Below, one piece after another: positions 45,364-55,155 of a stretch of 63,169 nucleotides of DNA. Under the pieces are notes generated by a model. That model did not search any database, had not been told where the DNA came from, and saw only the letters and a program-made list of their open reading frames with translations. The stretch is taken from the NCBI GenBank assembly GCA_049999805.1, contig JBNGIO010006317.1, positions 598,493 through 661,661 on the forward strand, read 5' to 3'. Position 1 is the first letter of the stretch. The number at the start of each line of letters is the position of its first letter. The position numbers and the translations under genes were made by a program. This DNA comes from Folioceros fuciformis. Taxonomy: Eukaryota > Anthocerotophyta > Anthocerotopsida > Anthocerotales.

Positions 45364-46830
45364 TCACAGATGCACATTGAGTGACTTGGGTTCGAACAGC
45401 CAGGACTGTTTCCCAAGGCCGATGGAGGCACGAGGAAACAGAATCCTCCACGTCCTGGAAGGAATGTGGAATGCAACCACATGGTGCAAACTGAACGCCA
45501 ACATGTGAAGGTTTTCCGAATGGAGGTTGAAGCAGATGCAATCGCCTACCAGGGTGATGGCGCCGCAACAGAAAGGCGTCCAGTCGGTAGATTTGAAGCT
45601 AGGGTTCTTCTTGGCTAGGTCCATCACCTCGCTGTTGAGCGAGTCCGGAAGCAGCACTGAATCGGCCCAGGCCTTCCTGTTCTGGTCCAGCTTACTGATG
45701 CCTTCGAAATGGTGCAGCCCAGAGCGGAAAACGAAGGCCCCGTACACACAGCCTTCGTGCTCCATGAAGATCACCCGCACATACCGCACCGGCAACTCGT
45801 AGCAGGCGCACTCCATGTGAGGGATGGGAGGGAAGCCGACGGACACCGTTTTCACCAGCATGCCGTCGTCCCGGTTGTGGATGAGCAAGTCCCCCAGCAG
45901 CCTGTCGTGGCTGTACACCAAGTTGTCGATGAAGAATCTGGGCCAGTACTGGAAATACCTATGGCCTTGGAAGGGTTGCCCTGCCACAATTCTCCACCCG
46001 TGAGACGCGGACGAGTAGACGCAGATGAACCAAGAATCGCTGCTTGTGCCCTTGACCACCACCACGTTGAAGCCGCCAGAGGAATCCCTGTCCACGGTCA
46101 CCTCCTCCGCCCATATCCTCTCCCGGAAGCTGAGAGACAGGGGGGGCAGCTCCCGCCAAGACCTCGTCAAAGGGTTGATGACGCACCTCACGCCTGGCAT
46201 GCCCTCCGACAGGCAGAGCAGCAGCCCGTTCCCCTGCGACTTCACCCGCTTGCTCAGAAGCTTCGAGGGCACGAAGGACAGGTCCACCGGGAACACCCTC
46301 CGCCGCTCCGACGCACCGCTGCTCAGCACATCCGACAGCAACCTCGCCTCCTCCATCTCCTCCTCGCATCGTTCCACAGGCTTGGACACAGGCGGGGAGC
46401 GCTCGCCGCTTAAGATGGTGAGCCTTCTCCTGGCCGCCCCCAACACCCGCGTCAGATACTGGGACCGCAGATAGGAGTCGTACTCATAGGCGCAGATGAG
46501 ATCCGGCACAAAATTCGATCTCCCCAGAGCAGCACTCTCCTGCCGGAAGCCAGGGCATGACATGAGGAAGCGCCAGCCGCTGCAAACCGCCTGGAATCGA
46601 TGGCGGCTGGCGGAGGGCAGCCGGATCAGCACCCGCTCCACCACGTCCTGTGGCAGGCGGCTCCACACTGTGGCATCCATCTCCCTCTCTCCTTCCCCCG
46701 CAGCCCGGAGCCCACCATTGAAGTTCCCCTGCAGCACATGCAGGTGCAGCTCCGGCACCTGCTCCGCCTTCTGCATCGCCCCCTCCTCTCTGCCCGACTC
46801 CCGGATCAAGTCCCAGAGCACAGTAAACAT
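45364..46830 (-). CDS. F-box protein (FBX6/kelch-like plant type)
   Basis: An intronless 488-aa frame. The F-box lies near residues 51-98 (WSRLPQDVVERVLIRLP, FQAVCSGWRFLMSCPGF), followed by a long C-terminal part with WRELPPLSLSFRERIW and HGWRIVAG segments, the repeated pattern of plant F-box-associated or kelch-like beta-propellers. F-box proteins bind SKP1 and present substrates to SCF ubiquitin ligases; the substrate here is unknown. The longest frame starts at ATG 46830 (MFTVLWDLIRESG). A second ATG at 46680 (MDATVWSRLPQ) would place the F-box at the very start, so about 50 residues are uncertain. No damage is seen. Confidence 0.88.
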   Translation of the reverse strand: MFTVLWDLIRESGREEGAMQKAEQVPELHLHVLQGNFNGGLRAAGEGEREMDATVWSRLPQDVVERVLIRLPSASRHRFQAVCSGWRFLMSCPGFRQESAALGRSNFVPDLICAYEYDSYLRSQYLTRVLGAARRRLTILSGERSPPVSKPVERCEEEMEEARLLSDVLSSGASERRRVFPVDLSFVPSKLLSKRVKSQGNGLLLCLSEGMPGVRCVINPLTRSWRELPPLSLSFRERIWAEEVTVDRDSSGGFNVVVVKGTSSDSWFICVYSSASHGWRIVAGQPFQGHRYFQYWPRFFIDNLVYSHDRLLGDLLIHNRDDGMLVKTVSVGFPPIPHMECACYELPVRYVRVIFMEHEGCVYGAFVFRSGLHHFEGISKLDQNRKAWADSVLLPDSLNSEVMDLAKKNPSFKSTDWTPFCCGAITLVGDCICFNLHSENLHMLAFSLHHVVAFHIPSRTWRILFPRASIGLGKQSWLFEPKSLNVHL

Positions 46831-47648
46831 ACTCTCGACCCTGGGGCTGTAGCTTCACCCCTCCCAAATGTGCCAGCCAGCCGTCCCTGCAAGGGCCCAG
46901 CATCAAAGTCCTCTACAAACTGTCGTGGGTTTCAATGTTCAGTTTGTCATGTTGCTCATCACCATGCTTGTCACCATGCTCGTCATCCCAGGATGTAGGC
47001 TGTCTATTTTTAGAGACCCGGCTTGGGATTGGAAGATATTTCTCTCCAGGCGCGCGCTCATCGGCCCTTCCCTCCTATCATGATACTGCTGGACGAGCAT
47101 ACAACAGAGGTTAGTTCACGATCGTTTTCTTGGAATACGAAAGAAATTCCAGTAACACCACCAGCTCTTTGACCGCCCAAGCTACCAAGAATCTTAAGCA
47201 TCAGCAAAGGGAGGAACACAACTGTGATGAGAGCCGGTGAAAAGAGGTTCGATCAACCCACTACCTGCAACAAACTGCCAGTGAGGCACACTTTCCCCAC
47301 ATCACACAGTGCCCATGCGTCCAGTTTTTCCTTTTGCAGACTGCGGTTTAAATGCGATGGCACAAGTGGCCGGCCAGAAAGTGACAAAGGAGCGACCCCA
47401 GTCTGAACCACCTTATCTGGCACTTTTACACGGGAAGTAGGTGGAATCACTCAGATCAGGCTATGCAAACAACCGTGACGCACCACCTGCAGTGCACGCA
47501 TGCCCTCACATAATCAGCGTTCGCAAGAACGGAGGCGTTGTCATCCACCTACAAGACCCAGTTGAATGACTGATTACGCCTCCCTTCTCGCATTGGAAGG
47601 CTGTGTCTTACTTGGGAGACATGCAGGTGTCAAGAAGCATCCATCCCT
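46831..47648. other. Intergenic spacer
   Basis: Contains the F-box promoter side (left) and the 3' flank of the TRM5 gene (right). I recognise no gene or repeat. Confidence 0.4.
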
Positions 47649-50387
47649 TTAACTGGACACCCACGCCGACTCAGCGATAGCAAACCTCTGCGGAAGCTGG
47701 AAGGATAGACACAACATCCACTTGCCCGGGGCAACCAACCGCACACGGTGCGTCTTGGATTGTCCGGGAGATTCTCCTAGAATGCTGGCCACACGCTGCA
47801 CCATGAGAGTAAGAAGGAAACGTTAGACTCACTGACGGTCTGCGGCCCACGCACAGGAGATAGGTTCAGCACATGCACCTGCATGAATTCTACTTCTGGA
47901 ATTGCAGCCTTGGAAAAACCATAGACATGAATGACTGGGAGTGGATGTCTGCCTCCTTTTATGACACCCTGGAATGCATCTGAGGCACGGGCATCACCAT
48001 CGTGAGCGCTGAGATCACATCAAACCTGACTCTTCTCGACAGCACGCTTTTTCAACATGAAATGGTCAGGCAGGCGAGCGGCTTTGCACGTAGGAGCCCA
48101 GGGCAGAGCTGGAAGGAAAGGGAAGAAGATAGACCAAGAAACTCTGCAGCATCTGCTGGGAGGTTCATAACGACTTGAGTACAATAGTCTGGTCCATCCC
48201 CTTCGTACACCTTTCGTATGAATTCTCGTCCATCCAAATTGAACATCTGCGAAAGTAGATTGCAGATCAAGAAAAAACACATTTCCACAAGTCTCTCAGG
48301 CGTAGTCTTTCAGCTCGTAGAGGTTCAACATCAGCTGGAGGCATGCGCACGTGGAAGAGCCTAGAGGGACGAGATGTACCTCAACTTTTTCTGCTACCTT
48401 GTTGCAAGCGATGTTTTTAGCCAAATAGGTCACGGCCACTGCATTCAGATCATTGGCAAGAACTTTGCGAACTTTCTTGGCAGCGGCTATTGTAATCGGT
48501 CCCACTCCGGCGAACACATCACCTGCAACGTGCAATGCACCAGCAAACCACGTAAGCAGCAGCCAGGAAAGAGCTCTCAGACTCAGCAAAACCAAACCAC
48601 CACCGTCCCGATCAAAGAATGTGCTGTCATGACCTACACACAACATCTGTGCTCTCGAACTGTTGCACAAGACGCTGTCGCTCTGAAGCCAGGCGAGTGT
48701 TCCAGTAACTGAACACCAAACAGGCGCATGGTATTAATACTCCAGCCCTCTCCCCCTGCAGCAGTAACTACAAAATAGTGTTATGAAAAGGAGCAGACGG
48801 TCACAAGATTAGGTACTGCAAAGCTTGAAAGGACCGTTATGTACTTACACAAGAGACAAATCTAAGTGAAAAAGCAACCCATGTTCAACAATGGTTGTAA
48901 CGAGCGCAGAATCCCCAGCAAGTACTTCAAGCTGCATTGTGCGATAAGTATTCTGGATAGCATTCAGCTTGTTCACGACTGACCTGATTTTTGGCCAGTT
49001 CTTATCCAAAACCACCTGCAGACACGCACACCATCACAAAGAACACTGCAATCAGAAGAAGCCTATCGTGACAGCAAACCAGCCACAAGTTTTCTCACAT
49101 CATTTGTGGAGGCAATGGCTACTAGGGATAGAAGCAAAGCATGAATGAAACCTGTGCAATAACATGCCGGTAGGGTAGATGCTCACTGCCGAGATTGAGG
49201 TGGGCAATGTGACCCACAGTCTCAAATGCTGAGGGCACTGGCATGCCGGTTGGCAGCAATTGATACAGAACCTTCATGAGTTCCAGAATTCCACCACGAC
49301 AATGTATCAGCAAACGACCACCAGGAGAACGGATTTCAAAGCCTGGTATAAGCATCGAAACACGGCGTCCCTGGCAAAGGACAGCACTGAATGACTGAGG
49401 GAACCAATACCTCATTTACTGCCCAGTAGTCGTAAGAAATAATAAGCTCACATTGCACCAGCGAACCAGCTTCCTGTCTTCCATCACCCTGAATCAGATC
49501 CTACATTGCAGCAGAGAGGTCCCCCTCAGATTTCACGTCTACCGGTACCCTGAAAGTATTTGAGAGCAGCAGACGTTTCTACCACCACCGCTGACCTGGA
49601 CAGCAGCAGGGAGCTCAGACGCAGGTCTGTCTGAGTACTTCTCATGAAGTAACAATAGCCTCGTTTCCCTTGCCACCACTCCGCACTGACCCAACGCATT
49701 CTCGGTCACCACACGAGGTTCAGGATGGTTGACGTCTACTACTCTGACAGAAAACGCCTTGCCCTCCTCACTTTCCTCTCTGCTACGGACCGGACATCCT
49801 TCCGTTGAAGGCAAGAAACCCTGCCGAACTTCCCCAGGGACTCTCAGCACGTTCTTAATCCGCGACCAGTTCAGAAGGTGACCTTTGAGCCGTTTCACCA
49901 GAATCCCACACTCATCAGCCGGCACCCGCACTGCGGCAACATTGTACACCCTGCTAAACATGCGTCTGTCAAGGTCACACCATCCGCCATGTCCACAACC
50001 GTCCACACGCGCTGAAGAAGGATGGAGCAACCGACCCCTTGCAAGCGAGGGACCCGACGGCTCACAAACAGCAGGAACAGAGCACCTTGTCCCAACACCT
50101 TCCCTCACCGTAGACAACAAGGGCCCCTGTTGAGTACCACCTGTCAGTCCAAGGACGCGGAACGAGCAGGGCAGAAAGTACGCCTGAAGCTGACGCCTGC
50201 TGCTGCCAAACCGCAGCAAGGCACACGAGTGGCACATCCTGTCTCTGAAAACGAAACCCACTGGAGGAGACCTCCAACGCACCGCGGTGTGCACGTGGTG
50301 ATGCATAACGCCTACCAAATCTGCGGCTGCCAGCTTCCTCAAATCCACAACAAACTTTCCTTTTCTCCTGCACCCGGTTCCCCCCAC
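47649..50387 (-). CDS. TRM5: tRNA (guanine37-N1)-methyltransferase TRM5
   Basis: Nine exons: first exon ending 49596, then 49500-49411, 49271-49152, 49015-48849, 48708-48638, 48522-48380, 48246-48135, 47979-47879 and 47795-47649 (TAA). TRM5 makes m1G37 next to the anticodon, preventing frameshifting, and starts the wybutosine path in tRNA-Phe. Landmarks in order: [82 protein letters not shown], the SAM loop [46 protein letters not shown] and [11 protein letters not shown]. Counting from ATG 49961 gives 438 aa. The same frame is open to ATG 50387 (580 aa) and includes [16 protein letters not shown] at 50237, which resembles a mitochondrial presequence; which start is used cannot be settled by eye. 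All junctions keep frame. Confidence 0.92.
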
Positions 50388-51030
50388 GCATGCCTCGACA
50401 TCAGCAGCCTGTCCAGACGCCCGACGGGTTAAACCTCTCTAGCTGCAGCTCCACCCACTACCAACCAGGCCGTAAAACAACTTCCAGCGTCCAAGCACAT
50501 ACCTTCAGAGCTCCTCTCGGGGTCCCGAGAGTACAAAAGACGTGCACAATGAATGCCTGGCATGTGCACCACCATTCACGCCACAACCTCCTCGCACCCA
50601 GCACCAACATCAAGAGCAGGTATGCATGTACACAAAACTTGAGAACACCATGATGGACCATACCATGCCAGGACGCGCGGAAGGTGGGTGGTGCCCACAA
50701 ACGCACCAACTGACAGCGACATGGATTTGAGTTCCGTCAGACTCCCAAACTCCCTCGCTTCCGACACACACCCAACCTGCCTCCAAAGTGGAACGGCACT
50801 GTCAAAACATGAACGCAAACCACCACTTTGTTGAATCCTCGTCTTTGATTATTCCTATGTCAGGAAAATTCAGGACCCGGAAAGTTCCCTCCAACTTCTG
50901 CAACAAGCTTCCATGAACTTCCAACGCTACTGGAAGCGACTGGAAGGCGAGAGCAGCAAGACCAGCTGGTCAACGACCATGACCATGACCTAATCTACCC
51001 GCCAGCTCCGATCAAGATGACACCTCTAGT
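50388..51030. promoter_or_regulatory. Intergenic region between divergent TRM5 and dirigent-like genes
   Basis: No gene is seen. The region must contain both promoters; only the TATA box of the dirigent-like gene is recognisable. Confidence 0.4.
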
Positions 51031-51037
51031 TATAAAT
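51031..51037 (+). promoter_or_regulatory. TATA box of the dirigent-like gene
   Basis: TATAAAT lies 64 bp before the ATG, giving an expected transcription start near 51062 and a leader of about 30 nt. Confidence 0.65.
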
Positions 51038-51094
51038 GCTGGAGCGTCGGAATCGGCATATGTCTTCTCACATTGTGAACAAGTATCGAGTTCA

Positions 51095-51661
51095 ATGGCG
51101 TCCTCAAGAACCAGCACTCAAATTGCAGTGGCTCTGCTTGCAGCCTCGTTCGTCCTGTTCACAATCAGTGGAGTCGAAGCCGACGCACCCCTACCAAGAG
51201 CATGCAAATGCAACCAGCAGTCCGAGAACATCACGTTCTACCTACACTTCCGGAACAACGTGGACACCTTCGTGTTTCTGCAGGGCAGCGCAGGAGGGCT
51301 CACTCTGTTCGACAGTCCCGTGACAACCGACCCGGAAGATCTGTCCACCGAGATCGCAAGAGCTAAAGGGTCGTACACGTTCTTGACTGAGGGAGCCTCA
51401 TCCGCCACTGACTCCAGCATTCAAGGACTAGAGTTCGTCTTCACCGTGGTGTTCAACGACACCAGCCCGTTTGGGCGCAGCAGCCTGAGCTACCGGGGCT
51501 ACGATCGTGACTCGTTTGCCGTGCGCGAGGGATTCGTCATCACAGGGGGCAACGGCATATTCAAGCTTGCCCAGGGCTGGACCATCCTCAGCACCTACTT
51601 CCAGGATGTGAGCTCCTCCATTCTGCGAGTCACATCCAACATCTACTATGGAGGATACTGA
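51095..51661 (+). CDS. Dirigent-like secreted protein
   Basis: An intronless 188-aa frame from ATG 51095 with an N-terminal signal peptide (about residues 1-30, hydrophobic VALLAASFVLFTISG). The rest is an eight-strand barrel of the dirigent type: ENITFYLHF, ARAKGSYTFL, LEFVFTVVF, GRSSLSYRGYDRD, VREGFVITGGNGIFKLAQGW and RVTSNIYY occupy the family positions. Dirigent proteins guide stereoselective phenoxy-radical coupling in lignan or lignin synthesis outside the cell, but distant members in seedless plants are uncharacterised. An in-frame ATG at 51017 lies upstream of the TATA box and is unlikely to be used. Similarity to angiosperm members is moderate, so the reaction should not be assumed. 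Confidence 0.8.
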   Translation: MASSRTSTQIAVALLAASFVLFTISGVEADAPLPRACKCNQQSENITFYLHFRNNVDTFVFLQGSAGGLTLFDSPVTTDPEDLSTEIARAKGSYTFLTEGASSATDSSIQGLEFVFTVVFNDTSPFGRSSLSYRGYDRDSFAVREGFVITGGNGIFKLAQGWTILSTYFQDVSSSILRVTSNIYYGGY

Positions 51662-51863
51662 CAGGCCCCGCGGTGGGCCCAGGACGCCAAAGCAGGACGT
51701 CCCACTTCCTGCTGCTTTCTCCATATAGCTTTCAAAGTTGCCGAGAACCTGTACGGTGCTAATCCTCGGCACATACGTTTTAGGTAGAGGCTTAAAGCTC
51801 TTTTTTTCTTTTTTCTTCTTTTCCTATACTTCACTAAAGTGTCAAAATAAACCCTTTGCTGTA

Positions 51864-51883
51864 ATATATATATATATATATAT
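51864..51883. repeat. (AT)10 microsatellite
   Basis: Ten uninterrupted AT units at the left edge of the AT-rich zone. Confidence 0.95.
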
Positions 51884-51885
51884 TC

Positions 51886-52034
51886 GGATCAAGTAAGAAT
51901 ATCCCTATCCAGAAATTGCTATGGGATAGGTGAAATAAATCATTAAGATACTAATGATGAATGGAAGTGATAGAAATCTATAGCTAAATTAGTGTAACAA
52001 ATCCTCAAAATACTAACCATGAATACAATAGTCA
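51886..52034. repeat. Diverged direct repeat, left copy
   Basis: This block and 52203-52367 share GGATCAA, ATAAATCATTAA, TACTAATGATGAATGGAAGTG and AAAATACTAACC in the same order, offset by about 317 bp. It looks like two units of a satellite or a decayed repeat. Confidence 0.8.
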
Positions 52035-52112
52035 TTTGAACTCTATCGAGATCGAAATATTGTTATGTCTAGACACTCTATCGAGTGACCCTACACCCTA
52101 TCGAGTGATCCA

Positions 52113-52149
52113 TAGGGTTTAGGGTTTAAGGTTCAGGGTTTAGGGTTTA
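52113..52149 (+). repeat. Interstitial telomere-like block (TTTAGGG-type)
   Basis: AGGGTTTAGGGTTTAAGGTTCAGGG and further AGGGTTT units form a short, imperfect G-strand telomeric tract of Arabidopsis type. Confidence 0.85.
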
Positions 52150-52202
52150 TGTCTAAAGTCAGTCTATCTAAACCCTAATACTTGATCCATATATATGTAT
52201 AT

Positions 52203-52367
52203 GGATCAACTAAGAATCAGCTCTATCAAGACACATCCCTATCAAGACATTGCTATAGGATTAGTATAATAAATCATTAAAATACTAATGATGAATGGAA
52301 GTGAGCGAAATCTAGCCTAATAAGTGCAACAAATCCCGAAAATACTAACCGTGAATACTCTAGCCAT
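52203..52367. repeat. Diverged direct repeat, right copy
   Basis: Right-hand counterpart of 51886-52034; includes the same motifs with substitutions and small indels. Confidence 0.8.
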
Positions 52368-53043
52368 AAAAAATAATACTGTAAGGATCATGATAAGGTT
52401 CAACTCTATCAACATAGTATTCTAAATCAATATCATAAATCCTTAGATTATAAATAATGAATGGTACTGTCATCAAAAATAATTTGAAGATTGGAATAAG
52501 GTTCACTCTATCGAAATATTGTTGTCTATAGGCTATATATGCAAGCACAATCTACTAAAGTTTTGATGTGTTGAACTTGGGCCTTGTTGTTTGCTAACAA
52601 GAGTTGTTGCTTGTCTTGCAAGGTGCGTTGGTAGAATTCGTGCATACCTATCCTTGAAGCCTTGTTTGTGGAGCAATCTCCCCAAGCATGGAATCAGAGT
52701 TTGGATACGATTTTCAGCAAAGCTTGACAATCTTTCTTGGCATGTTCATATATGAGGGGCTTGTGTGATTTTTGTGGAGGCTCATGGACTTGCAACTCTT
52801 ATGTGCAACTTGTAGTATTTATAGGCTTGTAGATCTGGATGGTTTTGAGACGACTCAAATGGGGTATGAAATGCAGGAGTTGATGGATCTTTGGGTTGTT
52901 TGAATTTTCCTCGTCCTCTACAATTCCACCCTTTCGCATGAGTCCGTGAGTTCCTTGTTAAGGATGGATTGATGCACCTTAATGCTTGACAGCAACAAGC
53001 TTCAAAGACCAAGCTTGAAGATTAGATTGTCTATGTATCACTC

Positions 53044-53084
53044 CCTCATTTCTATCGCATTGGGTTAATGCGCTAGGAATGAGG
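53044..53084. repeat. 41-bp hairpin
   Basis: CCTCATT (53044-53050) pairs with AATGAGG (53078-53084) and CGCAT with ATGCG inside, with a mostly paired segment between and a 7-base loop, 16 of 17 stem positions counting one G-U. Function is unknown. Confidence 0.55.
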
Positions 53085-53685
53085 ATGACTATGGATAAAT
53101 ATTCTAATCTCAAGGACTTGGTCTTTCATGCTTATGTTTGCATGTCAACCTTGGAGATGGATAGCAATCCTTCCTTCACAATGTATTCGTGGATTTCTAA
53201 AGCCTAGAATTCGAGAGGAAGGGAACTACAAGCTAACCTAGAGTTCTGCCAACTTCCAATCTCAGACAACATTTAAGCTGATGTCTCTAAGCTTCCATGA
53301 CATTTGAAGCCCCAAAAATGTAGGTGAGGCACTTTGGGGTCATATGCTCTTCTTCAAATCGGAGGATGCTTTCTCAATCATCGTATTACTAAAGGAGTCT
53401 ATGATCTCTTAATAGTTTTAATGTACAAGTTTACGATTGTGTTAATAAAGATAGAGGATAACAATTCGTGTAGCCTCGAAGCGGAGTAGGCCAACCTTGA
53501 TGCTTTGTTGAAAGTTATATGCCCCTTCATTCTTTGTTCCTTAAATTAGAAGTCATTAGAAATGTTGTGACTTACTTTTAATTTGAAATTATTTTTATTT
53601 TTTCCTTTTTATTTGTCTTTTTTTTTATATTCCTTGATCGATTTTAATACGTATAATATTTCTTCATATCAAGATCAATAGGTCG

Positions 53686-53715
53686 CTAAACCCTAAACCC
53701 TAAACCCTAAACCCT
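53686..53715 (-). repeat. Interstitial telomere-like block (CCCTAAA)3
   Basis: Three perfect CCCTAAA units (53691-53711) with partial units on both sides. The orientation is opposite to the block at 52113. Confidence 0.92.
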
Positions 53716-54117
53716 TTAAACTAGACGACCTTTTCACTATTATGTGTCGATTTTACGATTGCAAGTATTCTTAGTTAAGGGTCGCCTAATTTGATATTTA
53801 ATTGCCCTGTTTGGTAAGAGAATTTCTTTAGGACCAAGAGTGGGTGGCGTTCTCAACCAAGTAGTTTTACAAATACAATTAATTAATGTTTGCAATTTCA
53901 CTTACAATCATAAGAACCTGTAACATATTAGAACTTGATCGAAAATAGTTCATGTTGCGAGATAAAGACAAATAATATCGTGATTATAACTGTACATGTA
54001 TGATAGTGTAGTGTATCGAACTAGGGTTTATGGTCTTCTAAATGGAGGTGGGTTTGTCGTTTCCTAAGACATGATTAGATCTGCGGGGAGAAAACCGGGT
54101 TGAGTAATGCTGAGGAA

Positions 54118-54871
54118 ATGTGGGTTAATATGCTGTGCTTCGAGACGATGGATCCGCTGGTACGTGACCGCATCCGTATCTGCTCCTTAGCGCCGGAGAT
54201 TGTGGCGCGCATACAGTTAGATGCAGCTGATGCTTTGGAAAGAGAGACGCTGGAGCTGAAGAGACTGGCAGCGACGGCATTTCGTAAGAAGCACAAGAAA
54301 CAGCTTGATCTGACCCGGTACAGAAGAACAGCAAGTGCACATCGTGAAAGCCAGAGTCGGACGAGAAGTGCTCTACTTTGGAGGATCGACGAACGTTGAA
54401 CATGCTGAAGAAATGGACGATCTTATGAGCATAAACCTGCACCTGCTCCAGAAGATGGGGCTTGCTGACTGACCTCATCCTGCAAGCTTGGAGCTGAACT
54501 ATCCTGTGCAGGAATACTTCGGGCTGTTGACCCCCCGGATTCTGGGAACCACGAATGTACTGGAGTTTCGGGAGTACATGAGAACAGAGGTGTCTGATAA
54601 TGGAATCCGGCGGGATCTTGTTCCCGGCTTGCACGGCGTCTACAGAGTCTTCGAGAAGTACAAGGTGCAAGGACCGGGGGGACCACTTGTATTTGAACGT
54701 GAGATGGTCCCTGGGAGATTTTATGTCTGGCTCTTCAACCCCACTTCTAAACGCATGGTTCAGGTGGTCGGCGAGAACAGCAGCAGATTCAATGCGTCAT
54801 TCGAGTTTCTGGAAGATGCAGCTTCCTCGCACGACAAGAAGCTTATTGAGATCGGTGCTCTGGGCAAATGA
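54118..54871 (+). pseudogene. Broken gene of unrecognised family
   Basis: Three protein-like segments in different frames follow one another. The first (from 54118) has APEIVARIQLDAADALERET and ELKRLAATAFRKKHKKQ. The second, after a frame change near 54316, has EEQQVHIVKARVGREVLYFGG and ends in a TGA near 54474. The third (54488-54871) has YPVQEYFGLLTPRILGTTNV, RRDLVPGLHGVYRVFEKYKV and GRFYVWLFNPTSKRMVQVVG. Composition looks like real protein and no introns fit the breaks, so I read it as a decayed, possibly retrocopied gene. I do not recognise the family and give no function. Confidence 0.45.
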
Positions 54872-55155
54872 ATGCTTCATTTCCAGGTGGAGAAGTACGT
54901 GGGAGAGATCGGGCAGTGGCTGCGGCTACAGGGTTCCTCTGGATCTTGTTGAAGAGCAGGAACTTGATTCCCCCAGATCGTGGTTGCGGCGGATCTGGCC
55001 TCTTTCTTGTCTCCCTGAAGGTATGTTGGGTACTTTGTTGTTCAGGTACGTGCTAGGGAGGGTACATTTTGTAGAAGGCAGGCCGCATCCGGTGAGGGAA
55101 GGGCATGCAGTCCTGTAATCTTGCGGACTTTGTAGGCCCCATCATGAGTTCTTTG

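Larger units (their letters stand above)
52368..54117. other. AT-rich gene-free zone
   Basis: No gene is visible. The stretch contains a hairpin (53044-53084) and a telomere-like block (53686-53715). Composition and repeats suggest old transposon or heterochromatic debris. Confidence 0.4.

Noticed and set aside
52113-53715. Chromosome end suggested by telomeric repeats
   Set aside because: Only a few units in two opposite orientations with intact genes on both sides; these are interstitial.
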